This document shows, piece by piece, positions 19,296 through 28,407 of a stretch of DNA of 64,000 nt (positions are counted from its first letter, which is position 1; each line of letters opens with the position of its first letter). Position numbers and translations under genes: made by a program. The stretch comes from Providencia sneebia DSM 19967 (GTDB taxonomy: Bacteria > Pseudomonadota > Gammaproteobacteria > Enterobacterales > Enterobacteriaceae): the NCBI RefSeq assembly GCF_000314895.2, contig NZ_CM001773.1, forward strand, positions 604,437-668,436, written 5' to 3'. The notes under the pieces were generated by a model. It ran no database searches. It had not been told where the DNA came from and was given only the letters and a program-made list of their open reading frames with translations.

Positions 19296-20864
19296 TTATG
19301 ATGTGAGAATTAACTCGTGAGTGATAGAGCAATGTTTAACAAATTCATCATCATGAGAAACTAGAAATAGGGTACCTTGATATTCTCTTATTAGATTCTC
19401 CAGTAATATTTTTGAATCTAAATCCAGATGATTGTCAGGTTCATCAAGTAACAAAATAGCAGGTGGTGTTGGGCTATGAGTTAAAGCTAATAATGTAACT
19501 TTTAGCTGCTCACCACCACTTAGCTGCCCTAGTAGCTGTAATGATTTATCTCCCCGAATTCGCAACATACCAAGCTGGGTTCGCCATTGCTCTACCGTAA
19601 AAGCAGGCTGATAGTTGTGCAGTGCTTCTACAACAGAAAGCTTTTTGTCGAGTAAATTGAGATGTTGATCCAAATAGCAGAAATTTTCATCAAGACGAAT
19701 TTCCCCACTTTTTGCTGTCATTTTTCCTGCTAATATTTTGAGTAAGGTGGATTTTCCACTGCCGTTCCGCCCTTTAATATGCCAATGTTCACCAGTATAT
19801 GCGGTAAATGAAAGCGGTTTCATATCTCCATATGGCAATTGAAGTTGTGAGGCAAAAAGGGTAATTTTTGCGCCATCAGGCTGATAATTTAAAATCATTT
19901 TTTGCGGTTTTATATGCGTTTGCTGTTTTTGTGTTTCTTGTAACTGACTCTGTAAATTATTCATTACGCGTTGATGGCGCTCAGTGACATTAGCTTGCCT
20001 TTTTTCTGCTTTATTCGCTTTCATATCTAATAATAAAAGCGATTGTGAACCACTACGGCGTACTTTTTCTCCTTGCTTTCGTCTCTGGGCTGTTTTCTGC
20101 AAAGTAGCTTGCTGATGGCGTTTTTCCTGATGGATCTGTTTATTCAGCTGTTCTGATTTTGCTTCAATTGATAGCAATTCAGCATTTTTTTGCTGCTCAT
20201 ACAGCGTGTAATTCCCACCATATTCAAATAAACCGTTCTCTGTCAGTTCAAAAATAGTTTGTATGTGGGCGAGTAAGCTTCGATTATGTGTGATCACCAG
20301 TGATCCGCCATGATGTTGTGCCAATTGATTGATTAACCATTGCTGACCTTCTTGATCTAAATGATTATCTGGCTCATCAAGTAATAAAAAATGATCTGGA
20401 TGTAAAAAAGCACGACATAAAGCAAGGCGAGTTTGTTCTCCACCGCTAAGCTGGCAAATTGGGCTTTCAACAGTAACAGAGAGTTTTGCACTATCGAGTA
20501 AACGTTGCCATGTAGAAGGTAAATGCCATTTATCTTCTAGGAATTCAAAATCATCTATTGTTGCTTCACCTATGTTAACGCGTGTAAATGCCTCTACTAG
20601 CTTGTTGATACCTAAGGCATCAGCGATTGTATTTCCATCTAAACGAGAAAGCTGGTCAATATGCAAAAATGGTTTTACCCAATGAATATTGCCGGATGTT
20701 GGCGTTAGTTGGCCAGCAAGTAGGCGCATTAAAACGGATTTTCCTCGCCCATTGTGACCAACCAATGCATTTTGTTGACACAAAAGTGTGCTGGTTATTG
20801 GGGGAAAAAGAGCAGATTGATTAAATTCAATATTGAGTTGCGAAAAGTGACAAGCAATCGTCAT
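19296..20864 (-). CDS. ABC-F family ATPase (ribosome-associated type)
   Basis: 522 residues, with two ABC ATPase domains on one chain and no membrane segments, as in the ABC-F family whose members act on ribosomes (translation factors or antibiotic-protection proteins). Seen: Walker A GHNGRGKS (36-43) and GRNGSGKS (365-372), signature LSGGEQ (139-144 and 448-453), and Walker B LLLDEPDNHLD in both halves. The charged interdomain linker (about 220-320) is the part that enters the ribosomal E site. GGAGGT lies seven bases before ATG 20864. An elaborate 5' leader precedes the gene (separate entries), a feature known for drug-induced ABC-F genes. Whether it confers resistance cannot be told from sequence. 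Confidence 0.88.
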   Translation of the reverse strand: MTIACHFSQLNIEFNQSALFPPITSTLLCQQNALVGHNGRGKSVLMRLLAGQLTPTSGNIHWVKPFLHIDQLSRLDGNTIADALGINKLVEAFTRVNIGEATIDDFEFLEDKWHLPSTWQRLLDSAKLSVTVESPICQLSGGEQTRLALCRAFLHPDHFLLLDEPDNHLDQEGQQWLINQLAQHHGGSLVITHNRSLLAHIQTIFELTENGLFEYGGNYTLYEQQKNAELLSIEAKSEQLNKQIHQEKRHQQATLQKTAQRRKQGEKVRRSGSQSLLLLDMKANKAEKRQANVTERHQRVMNNLQSQLQETQKQQTHIKPQKMILNYQPDGAKITLFASQLQLPYGDMKPLSFTAYTGEHWHIKGRNGSGKSTLLKILAGKMTAKSGEIRLDENFCYLDQHLNLLDKKLSVVEALHNYQPAFTVEQWRTQLGMLRIRGDKSLQLLGQLSGGEQLKVTLLALTHSPTPPAILLLDEPDNHLDLDSKILLENLIREYQGTLFLVSHDDEFVKHCSITHELILTS

Positions 20865-20885
20865 AGAGACCTCCGGTTAACAGAG

Positions 20886-20990
20886 GGCAGACAATATGTA
20901 TTATATTTCACAAAATGATATGAATGATGATTGTCTGCCAAAACAGAAAAATAAATACCTGTTAGGTATCTGAAAATATTTTCTGGCAGA
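20886..20990 (-). promoter_or_regulatory. Candidate attenuator leader of the ABC-F gene
   Basis: Read on the minus strand, three segments can pair in competing ways. Segment A (TCTGCCA, 20990-20984) can pair with B (TGGCAGACAAT, 20940-20930), or B can pair with C (ATTGTCTGCC, 20895-20886). Between A and B lies a small hairpin (ATACCT-AAC-AGGTAT, 20969-20955) followed by a U-rich tail, like an intrinsic terminator. The B:C hairpin ends about 12 bases before the GGAGGT of the ABC-F gene. Pairings are seen directly; the regulatory role is inferred. Confidence 0.55.
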
Positions 20991-21046
20991 ACTTAAATCA
21001 TCGTAATGAAATACCTATATGGTAAATGAAAGGAAGAGACGCGAAT

Positions 21047-21075
21047 ATTATAAGCATCTGAATTGGTTCATGCAA
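21047..21075 (-). promoter_or_regulatory. Sigma-70 promoter for the ABC-F gene
   Basis: On the minus strand TTGCAT (21075-21070) and a perfect TATAAT (21052-21047) are 17 bases apart. The transcript would begin near 21040, leaving a leader of about 175 bases before the ATG at 20864. A two-codon ORF (ATG ATT TAA, ending near 20993) lies in that leader. Confidence 0.7.
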
Positions 21076-21085
21076 CCCATATAAA

Positions 21086-21114
21086 AAACCGGCTAGTTAT
21101 AGTCTAGCCGGTTT
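21086..21114 (-). terminator. Terminator-like hairpin between the glpD and ABC-F genes
   Basis: AAACCGGCTAG pairs perfectly with CTAGCCGGTTT around a seven-base loop, and minus-strand reading gives a run of T residues after it. It ends glpD transcription 35 bases beyond the stop and sits just upstream of the ABC-F promoter. Confidence 0.9.
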
Positions 21115-21148
21115 CGGGTACTGCCAACGAGATTTTTTACAACGATTT

Positions 21149-22666
21149 TTACGACTCAATTACTGCCGCAGGTTTTTCTACTTTTGTATGTTCTTCTATC
21201 CACTGTGCGATGTGTTGTTTTTCGCTATCATTCAGCCACATACCTAATTTAGTGCGACGCCAGATAGCATCATTTAATTCAGTTACCCACTCGTTTTCGA
21301 CTAAATAGCGCAGTTCTGCTTCATAAACATTATGACCAAATGCTTCGCCTAGGTCGCTAAGTGAGTTTGCGCCTTCAAGGATCAATTTACTTTGGCTACC
21401 GTAAGTTCTTGCGTAACGTAAAGCGAGTCCTTCAGGCAACCAAGTGTAACGTTGACGCAGCAGGCGAGCATAACCATCGCGATCACAACCTTCAATGTCA
21501 CCGCCAGGTAGCTGGCCATTTTTAGTCCATGCATCACCTGCATTTGGATAATAAGTCGATAACTTATTAACCGCAGCCTCTGCTAATTTACGGTATGTTG
21601 TTAATTTACCGCCAAAAACAGATAGCAATGGTGCTTTACCATTCTCATCATGGATATCTAAAGTATAGTCACGCGTGATTGCTTGCGGAGAATCAGATTC
21701 ATCATCACAAAGTGGGCGAACACCTGAATAATCCCAGACGACATCTTTCTTGCCTAACTGTTTTTTGAAGTGGTCATTGTAGACTTTCAACAGATATTCA
21801 ACTTCCTTATCGTCGATGCGGACATCTTTTGGATCGCCTTTATATTCCACATCTGTTGTACCGATAATGGAGAATTCATCCATCCACGGGATCACAAAAA
21901 CAATACGGTTATCTTCATTCTGTAAGATATAAGCTTGTGATTCATCATGAGCACGAGGAACAACAATGTGGCTACCTTTGATTAAACGGATACCATAAGG
22001 CGATTTGAGTTTCAGACCATCGTCGAAGAACTCTTTAACCCATGGACCTGTTGCGTTAACTAAGCCTTTTGCTTTCCAAGTTTCTTTTTCACCTGTGCGC
22101 AGATCTTCTGCTTCAACAACCCATAGACCATCTTCACGATAAGCACGAGTGACTTTGGTACGAGTGCGAACTTCACCATGCTTACGTACAACTTCTTGAG
22201 CATTTAATACAACCAAGCGCGCATCATCTACCCAGCAGTCTGAATACTCAAACCCTTTGGTAAATTCAGGTTTTAGCACTGAGTTTGCGCCAAATTTTAA
22301 TCCTTTACTGCCTGGCAGGCTGGTACGTTTTCCTAAGTGATCATAAAGGAACAAACCAATACGGATCATCCATGCTGGACGCAAATGTGGTTGATGTGGC
22401 AAACGGAAGCGCATTGGGAAAGCAATGTGCGGTGCCAATTTTAATAATACTTCGCGCTCTGCTAGTGCTTCACTAACAAGACGGAATTCATAGTGTTCAA
22501 GGTAACGTAGGCCACCATGAATGAGTTTAGAACTCGCGGATGATGTTGCACTGGCTAAGTCTTGAGCCTCAAGCAGCAATACAGATAATCCACGGCCAGC
22601 AGCGTCTGCCGCAATACCAGCGCCGTTGATTCCGCCGCCGATTACAATCAAGTCTTTAATTTCCAT
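21149..22666 (-). CDS. glpD: GlpD, aerobic glycerol-3-phosphate dehydrogenase
   Basis: FAD-dependent membrane-associated enzyme that oxidises sn-glycerol-3-phosphate to dihydroxyacetone phosphate and feeds the quinone pool. It has 505 residues (E. coli 501). Seen: the N-terminal dinucleotide-binding motif VIGGGINGAGIAADAAGRG, SSKLIHGGLRYLEHYEFRLV, GTTDVEYKGDP, and SGVRPLCDDESDSPQAITRD. ATG 22666 gives the family start MEIKDL with GGGGG upstream; the frame extends nine codons further but without a counterpart in E. coli. GlpR-type operators lie directly upstream. Here it lies downstream of glpEGR on the same strand, whereas in E. coli the two are divergent. Confidence 0.97.
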   Translation of the reverse strand: MEIKDLIVIGGGINGAGIAADAAGRGLSVLLLEAQDLASATSSASSKLIHGGLRYLEHYEFRLVSEALAEREVLLKLAPHIAFPMRFRLPHQPHLRPAWMIRIGLFLYDHLGKRTSLPGSKGLKFGANSVLKPEFTKGFEYSDCWVDDARLVVLNAQEVVRKHGEVRTRTKVTRAYREDGLWVVEAEDLRTGEKETWKAKGLVNATGPWVKEFFDDGLKLKSPYGIRLIKGSHIVVPRAHDESQAYILQNEDNRIVFVIPWMDEFSIIGTTDVEYKGDPKDVRIDDKEVEYLLKVYNDHFKKQLGKKDVVWDYSGVRPLCDDESDSPQAITRDYTLDIHDENGKAPLLSVFGGKLTTYRKLAEAAVNKLSTYYPNAGDAWTKNGQLPGGDIEGCDRDGYARLLRQRYTWLPEGLALRYARTYGSQSKLILEGANSLSDLGEAFGHNVYEAELRYLVENEWVTELNDAIWRRTKLGMWLNDSEKQHIAQWIEEHTKVEKPAAVIES

Positions 22667-22679
22667 GCATCCCCCAAGA

Positions 22680-22720
22680 AATGTTCGAAACATTTTCTTT
22701 AATGTTCGTTTTCGCTCATT
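22680..22720 (-). promoter_or_regulatory. Tandem GlpR operator matches upstream of glpD
   Basis: AATGTTCGTTTTCGCTCATT (22701-22720) fits the palindromic GlpR consensus (WATGTTCGWT..WCGAACATW) well. AATGTTCGAAACATTTTCTT (22680-22699) matches its left half. They are directly adjacent and lie immediately upstream of glpD, with glpR itself next door. Confidence 0.75.
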
Positions 22721-22949
22721 TGATTGTAATCAAAATTGTCTAATATGCCAACTATTAACCAATAAAAAACAACAACTGCGTGATAAAGGTAACAATTTGT
22801 TTTCAATAACCACATTTTATATAAGCTTATTATCTTAAAATGAGAGTATTGGAAGATTTACGAAGAAGAGAGAAAAAAAGAGAAACGGCGCCGTGAGCGC
22901 TTATAGATTTAAGCACATTTAAGTGAAATATGTCGAGGTATTATCGTTA

Positions 22950-22973
22950 AAATGGCTATTTTCATAGCCATTT
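22950..22973 (-). terminator. Hairpin after glpR
   Basis: AAATGGCTAT pairs with ATAGCCATTT around a TTTC loop, 21 bases beyond the glpR stop. The T-tract on the minus strand is short, so termination may be partial. Confidence 0.55.
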
Positions 22974-22993
22974 AGGTGAATAATGGGGGATAG

Positions 22994-23752
22994 CTAGCAA
23001 AGTTCTAATTGAACTTTATGTTGGTCAATCACTTTTTGGATGCTGTCTGGTGGCTGTTTATCTGTAAATAGGTAATCAATTAGATTCATATTGCCAAGAT
23101 TAACCATCGCATTGCGGCCGAATTTTGAGTGATCAGTAACTAACATGACGCAGCGGGAATTTTCGATAATGGCACGTTTAGTGCGTACTTCATGGTAATC
23201 AAACTCTAATAATGAGCCATCCATATCGATGCCGCTGATCCCAAGAATTCCGTAATCTAATCGAAACTGAGAGATAAAATCAAGCGTGGCTTCACCAACA
23301 ATCCCACCATCACGAGCACGAACTTCACCGCCCGCAAGGATTAAGCGAAAATCCTCTTTTGGCATTAATAGTGTTGCGACATTCAGGTTATTCGTGACAA
23401 CTCGAAGGTTTTTATGGTTAACCAAAGCATGAGCAACCGCTTCAGGTGTGGTGCCTATATCAATAAATAAGGTCGCACCATCTGGAATTTGGCTGGCCAC
23501 TCGTTGCGCGATACGCGCTTTTTCATCTGACCACATGATTTTACGGTCTTGATAAGCGGTATTAACTGAGCTAGAAGGTAAAGCTGCTCCACCGTGGTGG
23601 CGCTGAATTTTATTCTGCTCAGCGAGATCATTGAGGTCACGGCGAATAGTTTGCGGGCTAACCTCGAAGTGCTCGACGAGTTCTTCAGTACTAACGTAGC
23701 CTTGAAGGCGCACGAGTTCAATGATGGCATCATGCCTCTGGGTTTGTTTCAC
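22994..23752 (-). CDS. glpR: GlpR, DeoR-family glycerol-3-phosphate regulon repressor
   Basis: Represses glp genes in the absence of glycerol-3-phosphate. It has 252 residues, as in E. coli. Seen: an N-terminal DeoR helix-turn-helix (GYVSTEELVEHFEVSPQTIRRDL, about residues 18-40), QRHHGGAALPSSSVNT, and the C-terminal sensor domain with FIDIGTTPEAVAHAL and FDYHEVRTKRAIIENSR, nearly identical to E. coli. The last residues, KVQLELC, match HIQLELC of E. coli. It is the third gene of glpEGR, 80 bases after glpG. Confidence 0.97.
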   Translation of the reverse strand: MKQTQRHDAIIELVRLQGYVSTEELVEHFEVSPQTIRRDLNDLAEQNKIQRHHGGAALPSSSVNTAYQDRKIMWSDEKARIAQRVASQIPDGATLFIDIGTTPEAVAHALVNHKNLRVVTNNLNVATLLMPKEDFRLILAGGEVRARDGGIVGEATLDFISQFRLDYGILGISGIDMDGSLLEFDYHEVRTKRAIIENSRCVMLVTDHSKFGRNAMVNLGNMNLIDYLFTDKQPPDSIQKVIDQHKVQLELC

Positions 23753-23832
23753 TTTGTTAGCCTCTAATTATCAATATTCTATAACCATCACACTTCAAAC
23801 TATAACGCAAATGTTGTTAATATAATCGCGTT

Positions 23833-24666
23833 TTAATGTTTAAAAGTATGTCGATTATCCCATATTCCCATCAATAAGCCGATAATTAACCCTGAAAGAT
23901 GTGCGGCATTAGCAATGCTAGACCCTAAGATATCTAAGTAACCCAAAAATAGCCATATGACGACTAAAATCATTAATCCTCGCGGAGCACTGACCTCTTT
24001 TTCAGGTTGGCGTTCACCGGTCAGCCAAACATAGCTAATCAGTGCATAAACAACACCGGATAATCCACCAAAGTTGGATGCGCTATATAAAGATTGTCCC
24101 CAATTACAGAATAAGGCGGAGACAAGGAAAATCGTCAGTAGTTTTCCAGTGCCGAGACGCCGCTCAACTTGACTGGCTAAAAACCACCATAAAACAAGGT
24201 TAAAGACCAGTTGGGATAATGAGAATTGAACAAATGCAGGACTAAACCAGCGCCACAGTTCAAATTGTTGACCTTCCCTAGGCCAAGCTAAATAGCGTAG
24301 CACATCCAAATGTTGCGTCATGGCTAGCCACAAGTAAATACCTGTACAAATTAGCATCACAATAAGCGTTAAAGGGCCTGAACGCTCTTTTAAATTAGCG
24401 AGTGAAAAAAAGCTGCGGTATTTAAAGTTAGTATGTGTGGTGCCTGTTTGCCAACTGACAGCGGTATAACGCGGGTTGGATGGATCTTGTAAAAAGAGAT
24501 CCAACTCATGGCGTACTTTTGTAATGTGTTGTTCGTCATCCAACCAAAGTTCAACTTGCTGTTGTTGGGGATTCGGACGCATTCTTAATTGGATATGTTG
24601 GCTTGCCATGTAATCAACAAAAGCTTGAGCCAATCTTGGGTTTACAAATGAAACAACATGGATCAT
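23833..24666 (-). CDS. glpG: GlpG, rhomboid intramembrane serine protease
   Basis: Polytopic inner-membrane protease that cuts transmembrane substrates. It has 277 residues (E. coli 276): an N-terminal cytoplasmic domain (1-75) and six predicted helices. The catalytic Ser203 lies in FGGLSGVVYAL and His256 in NAAHLSG, equivalent to E. coli Ser201 and His254. The oxyanion-hole Asn is kept (Asn156 in QLVFN), but the partner His150 of E. coli is Gln152 here (SLSQLVFN against SLMHILFN), and the nearby His145 is also Gln. Activity is likely but the oxyanion site is altered. It sits between glpE (15 bases) and glpR. Confidence 0.94.
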   Translation of the reverse strand: MIHVVSFVNPRLAQAFVDYMASQHIQLRMRPNPQQQQVELWLDDEQHITKVRHELDLFLQDPSNPRYTAVSWQTGTTHTNFKYRSFFSLANLKERSGPLTLIVMLICTGIYLWLAMTQHLDVLRYLAWPREGQQFELWRWFSPAFVQFSLSQLVFNLVLWWFLASQVERRLGTGKLLTIFLVSALFCNWGQSLYSASNFGGLSGVVYALISYVWLTGERQPEKEVSAPRGLMILVVIWLFLGYLDILGSSIANAAHLSGLIIGLLMGIWDNRHTFKH

Positions 24667-24681
24667 GAATACAAATTCTCT

Positions 24682-25005
24682 TTAGAGAGCCGTAACGGCT
24701 TGTGGATATTCTCTCTGCCAAGCTTCGAAGCCGCCGTTGATGCTATAAACAGAGTCGAAGCCAATATTAATTAGATATTGTGCAGCACCTTGGCTGCTAT
24801 GACCGTGATAACACATTACCATGATCGTTTTTTCAGAGTCAGTTTGTTCTAAAAATGTGGACAGTGTCTCATTTGTTAAATGATAAGCACCACTTGCATG
24901 CCCTGTGCGAAAACTTTGTGGATCACGTACATCGACGAGAATAGCTGAACCATCAATCCAATGTTGATATGCTTGTTCTGGTGTTAGAGTTTCAAATTGT
25001 TCCAT
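24682..25005 (-). CDS. glpE: GlpE, thiosulfate sulfurtransferase (single-domain rhodanese)
   Basis: Transfers sulfane sulfur from thiosulfate to cyanide or thiol acceptors in the cytoplasm. It has 107 residues (E. coli 108). Seen: [16 protein letters not shown] and the active-site loop [15 protein letters not shown] with catalytic Cys65, then [13 protein letters not shown] 25005 (MEQFETL) matches the family start; an upstream in-frame ATG would add 17 residues absent from homologues. It is the first gene of the glpEGR operon. Confidence 0.95.
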   Translation of the reverse strand: MEQFETLTPEQAYQHWIDGSAILVDVRDPQSFRTGHASGAYHLTNETLSTFLEQTDSEKTIMVMCYHGHSSQGAAQYLINIGFDSVYSINGGFEAWQREYPQAVTAL

Positions 25006-25242
25006 AAAATACCCAATGTTAAAGGCTAATTGGTCGATAAAATAAGCTAGTGACAATGAATCATTTGTCGTTGTTATTACAGCGATATATCAATAAAAGA
25101 TTTGATAGGTTCCATTAAAAAAGCATGTGTTCCAGCATTGGATAAAATGACTAGTTTATGGATTAAGTGTGTAGATATACCTTATTCCGCATGGCTAAGC
25201 GATAAATTGTGCTGTTTTGTTATTTCTTATCCACGATAAAAT

Positions 25243-25266
25243 ACACCCGTCATTGAAGGCGGGTGT
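25243..25266 (-). terminator. Terminator of nfuA
   Basis: ACACCCG pairs with CGGGTGT around a ten-base loop. On the minus strand ATTTTAT follows. It lies 41 bases beyond the nfuA stop. Confidence 0.8.
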
Positions 25267-25306
25267 TTCATTAATTAATTGGTGTGAATAAAAAACACAT
25301 CATTTA

Positions 25307-25885
25307 TTAGTAGAAAGAGTGCTCACCACGTTGGTGTTCAGTAAGGTCTTTCACACCATTTAGCTCACCTTCAAACATTTTCAGTAGCTCTTTCTCGATA
25401 CCTTCTTTCAAGGTGACATCGACCATTGAACAACCATTACAACCACCACCAAATTGCAGAATAGCGAAGCCTTCATCCGTGATTTCCATCAAAGACACAC
25501 GTCCGCCATGGCTCGCTAATTGCGGGTTAATTTGTGATTGAAGCACATATTCCACGCGCTCAATCAGCGGTGCGTCATCTGAGACTTTACACATTTTGGC
25601 GTTAGGTGCTTTTAGCGTTAACTGCGAACCTAATTGGTCTGTAACAAAATCAATTTCTGCATCTTCTAAGAATGGTGCACTGATTTCATCAACATAGGCA
25701 GACAAAAGGTCAAATTTCAATTCTTGGTCTGTAGCTTCAACGGCATCTGGTGGGCAGTAAGAAACACCGCACTCAGCAGAAGGTGTGCCTGGGTTAATCA
25801 CGAATACGCGAATTTGAGTTCCCGGCTCTTGGCTTTCTAATAACTTAGCAAAGTGGGTCTGTGCTGCTTCTGTAATATTAATCAT
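25307..25885 (-). CDS. nfuA: NfuA, Fe-S cluster carrier protein
   Basis: Delivers [4Fe-4S] clusters to apo-proteins, especially under oxidative stress or iron limitation. It has 192 residues (E. coli 191). Seen: a degenerate A-type N-terminal domain with [19 protein letters not shown] and a C-terminal Nfu domain with [12 protein letters not shown], whose Cys149 and Cys152 bind the cluster at the dimer interface. The ending [12 protein letters not shown] is family-typical. ATG 25885 matches the E. coli start; the frame is open for 46 further codons into the gap before gntX. gntX lies 88 bases upstream on the same strand. Confidence 0.97.
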   Translation of the reverse strand: MINITEAAQTHFAKLLESQEPGTQIRVFVINPGTPSAECGVSYCPPDAVEATDQELKFDLLSAYVDEISAPFLEDAEIDFVTDQLGSQLTLKAPNAKMCKVSDDAPLIERVEYVLQSQINPQLASHGGRVSLMEITDEGFAILQFGGGCNGCSMVDVTLKEGIEKELLKMFEGELNGVKDLTEHQRGEHSFY

Positions 25886-25973
25886 AATGTATACCCGATA
25901 AATCTGCTCAATAAATGTGCTCAATAATAGTTGAGTGCTTCTGTTGGTTATAATACGCTCATTTACCCTATTC

Positions 25974-26660
25974 CTACAAGGTGCGACATACTGACCAAGC
26001 CTGTATCGCTTGTGCTCCCGCACAAATCAGCAATTGTGAAGCGGCTTGCATTGTCGCGCCAGTTGTTATGACGTCATCTAAAATAGCAATGCGTCGTCCC
26101 GTTTCTATAGGTGAGGTGAGCGTAAATGCACCCTTTAAGTTGCTGTAACGATATTTACGTTTTAATGTTATCTGTGCCAGTGTATCACGAGTACGCACTA
26201 ATGAATTTCGTGAATAGGTGATATTTAGCCATCGCGATAAATATTCTGCGATAAAAGCGATATGATCAAATCCGCGAAACCATAGGCGTTTAGGGTGAAG
26301 CGGGATTGTGACTATCATATCGGGTTTGTTCCAAAAATTTTGTCGATAGCCATTAAGCCAGTGTAGAGCAAAAATTCGTGCAAGTGTGAAAGCTAATTGC
26401 GGCAAAGGATAGAATTTATAATGATGAATAAGTTTGCGCAGAGGTGCTTGATAAGGCGTGACGGCAATCAGTTGCTGCCAAGCGGGTGGATGTTGTAAAC
26501 AACGGCCACATTCCATCGTTGGTATTTGCACGGGTAAAGCACAGCGTGAACAACACATCGGCATGGGCGGTAAGCTTTTTAAACAAAAAGAGCAAATTCC
26601 CTGATGGATGAGTTTTAGTGGCTGGTGACATAGCCAGCAGGCACCTTGCATTATAATCAT
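25974..26660 (-). CDS. gntX: GntX/ComF family phosphoribosyltransferase-like protein
   Basis: 228 residues (E. coli GntX/YhgH 227). It has an N-terminal zinc-ribbon-like Cys set (CWLC, CSFC, CCSRC, CGRC) and a C-terminal type I PRTase fold with the PRPP-binding loop [14 protein letters not shown]. It ends WSVCRTL, as in E. coli WCLCRTL. In E. coli it is linked genetically to gluconate and DNA use, while its exact reaction is not known. ATG 26660 with AGGAAT upstream is chosen; a longer frame would overlap bioH. It is divergent from bioH by 32 bases. Confidence 0.92.
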   Translation of the reverse strand: MIIMQGACWLCHQPLKLIHQGICSFCLKSLPPMPMCCSRCALPVQIPTMECGRCLQHPPAWQQLIAVTPYQAPLRKLIHHYKFYPLPQLAFTLARIFALHWLNGYRQNFWNKPDMIVTIPLHPKRLWFRGFDHIAFIAEYLSRWLNITYSRNSLVRTRDTLAQITLKRKYRYSNLKGAFTLTSPIETGRRIAILDDVITTGATMQAASQLLICAGAQAIQAWSVCRTL

Positions 26661-26692
26661 AGAGATATTCCTAGAAAAAAGAGAGTGTAGCC

Positions 26693-27472
26693 ATGACACA
26701 GTTGTATTGGGAGACCATTGGTGAAGGGAAGCAAGATCTTGTGTTATTACACGGATGGGGATTGAATGCAGAAGTCTGGCGCTCAATTATTTCACGACTC
26801 ACTTCGCAATTTCGCTTACATTTAGTTGATTTGCCGGGTTATGGGCGTAGCCAAAATTATGCTGCAATGGATGTGCAAACTATGGCTGATTTGGTATGGC
26901 AGCAAGCACCAAAGAAGGCTATTTGGCTAGGTTGGTCATTAGGTGGATTAGTGGCGAGTCGGATTGCTCTTGACCATCCTTTGGAAGTCAAAGGTTTAAT
27001 AACTGTTGCATCATCACCGTGTTTTCAAGCAAGCGAAAATGGTTGGCCGGGTATTAAAGCTGAAGTGTTATTAGGATTTGAGCATCATTTGGCTACAGAT
27101 TTTCAACGTACAGTCGAACGTTTTTTAGCATTGCAAACATTAGGGACCCATAGTGCTCGTAATGATGCCAAATTGTTGAAATCCGTTGTGTTAGATCAGC
27201 CAATTCCAACGGTTGAGGTTCTTAATGCTGGGCTTGAAATATTACGGGTAACGGATTTACGCGATGAATTAAAGAATAGCACGTTGCCATTTTTGCGGAT
27301 CTACGGATATTTAGATGGTTTGGTCCCGCGTAAGGTCGCCACATTGCTTGATAATTTATATCCTAATTCACCATCTGTATTGATGCGTCATAGTGCTCAT
27401 GCGCCTTTCATTTCCCATCCAGATGAATTCTGTGAATATATTTTAGATTTTTGGGCGCGAATTGAAGAATAG
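26693..27472 (+). CDS. bioH: BioH, pimeloyl-[acyl-carrier protein] methyl ester esterase
   Basis: Alpha/beta hydrolase that frees pimeloyl-ACP from its methyl ester in biotin synthesis. It has 259 residues (E. coli 256). The catalytic triad can be read as Ser82 in GWSLGG, Asp208 in GYLDGLVP and His236 in [10 protein letters not shown]; the oxyanion segment is LLHGWGLN. It is divergent from gntX, as in E. coli. The ATG at 26693 has a GAGAGTGTAG context upstream. Confidence 0.95.
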   Translation: MTQLYWETIGEGKQDLVLLHGWGLNAEVWRSIISRLTSQFRLHLVDLPGYGRSQNYAAMDVQTMADLVWQQAPKKAIWLGWSLGGLVASRIALDHPLEVKGLITVASSPCFQASENGWPGIKAEVLLGFEHHLATDFQRTVERFLALQTLGTHSARNDAKLLKSVVLDQPIPTVEVLNAGLEILRVTDLRDELKNSTLPFLRIYGYLDGLVPRKVATLLDNLYPNSPSVLMRHSAHAPFISHPDEFCEYILDFWARIEE

Positions 27473-27518
27473 AATGAAAAAGGTAAACTGATTTTGGTAA
27501 ACACGCCTTGGAGTGATT

Positions 27519-28400
27519 ATGCGCTTTGATATGATTGACTTGCGCTTATTTGTAAACACTTATAAAGCTGGCAGTATCACGGCTGGAGCACAATTATCAC
27601 ATTTGAGCCTGCAATCGGCGAGTGAGCGCATCCGTGGCATGGAAAATGAGCTTGGCGTTTTATTATTAACGCGCTCCTCATCTGGAATAAAGCTAACTAA
27701 TGCCGGTTTGACGTTATTAAATCATGCCAATAAGGTATTGTTACAAATCGAATATATGAGTAGTGAGTTGCGCCAATATAGCCAAGGCTTAAAAGGCTAT
27801 ATTGATTTGTTGTGTAATTCGTCAGCACAAGCCAGTTTTTTACCTGAAAAATTAAGCAAATATCTGCATAATCATCCTAATATTAGTGTCGCAATTCGCG
27901 AAATGCCGAGTGAAAAAATTATCAATTATATTCATAATCAAATGGCTAATTTAGGTATTGTGACCGACCCATCCTCATTGCATGGGCTTGAATTTAAAAC
28001 ATTATGTAATGACCATTTAGTTATTTTCGCACCATTATCCGGTGAATTAACTGAGCAAGTTACGTTATCATTCAATGAAATTATTCATTATAATTTTATC
28101 GGGTTATCTCAAGGAAATGCATTACAAGATTATATTGATAGTTATGCGCAGAATTTAGGGACTTGCCTAAATTATCGAATGCGTTTGGCGACTATGGATA
28201 CGGTTATGCAATTAGTTAGCAGTGGATTAGGTTATGCCATCTTACCAAAACAAGTTGTATTAAAATTTATAGGGATCTATCCAGGTAATTTCATTGACCT
28301 ATCAGATGAATGGGCAAAACGAAAACTCTATATTTGCGCTCGTAGCTTCGATGAATTACCTGCTTATATGGACGAATTTGTTAATTTTTTACTGGAATAA
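27519..28400 (+). CDS. LysR-family transcriptional regulator
   Basis: 293 residues. The N-terminal winged helix-turn-helix is clear (MIDLRLFVNTYKAGSITAGA through SERIRGMENELGVLLLTRSSSG, about residues 5-58), followed by a two-lobe LysR effector domain with STSGLGYAILP-type text (here SSGLGYAILPKQVV). ATG 27519 has GGAG six bases upstream; a GTG six bases earlier overlaps that site. It faces a TauE/SafE permease gene with only seven bases between their stops. It may or may not regulate that permease, and its effector is unknown. Confidence 0.9.
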   Translation: MRFDMIDLRLFVNTYKAGSITAGAQLSHLSLQSASERIRGMENELGVLLLTRSSSGIKLTNAGLTLLNHANKVLLQIEYMSSELRQYSQGLKGYIDLLCNSSAQASFLPEKLSKYLHNHPNISVAIREMPSEKIINYIHNQMANLGIVTDPSSLHGLEFKTLCNDHLVIFAPLSGELTEQVTLSFNEIIHYNFIGLSQGNALQDYIDSYAQNLGTCLNYRMRLATMDTVMQLVSSGLGYAILPKQVVLKFIGIYPGNFIDLSDEWAKRKLYICARSFDELPAYMDEFVNFLLE

Positions 28401-28407
28401 CCTATTT

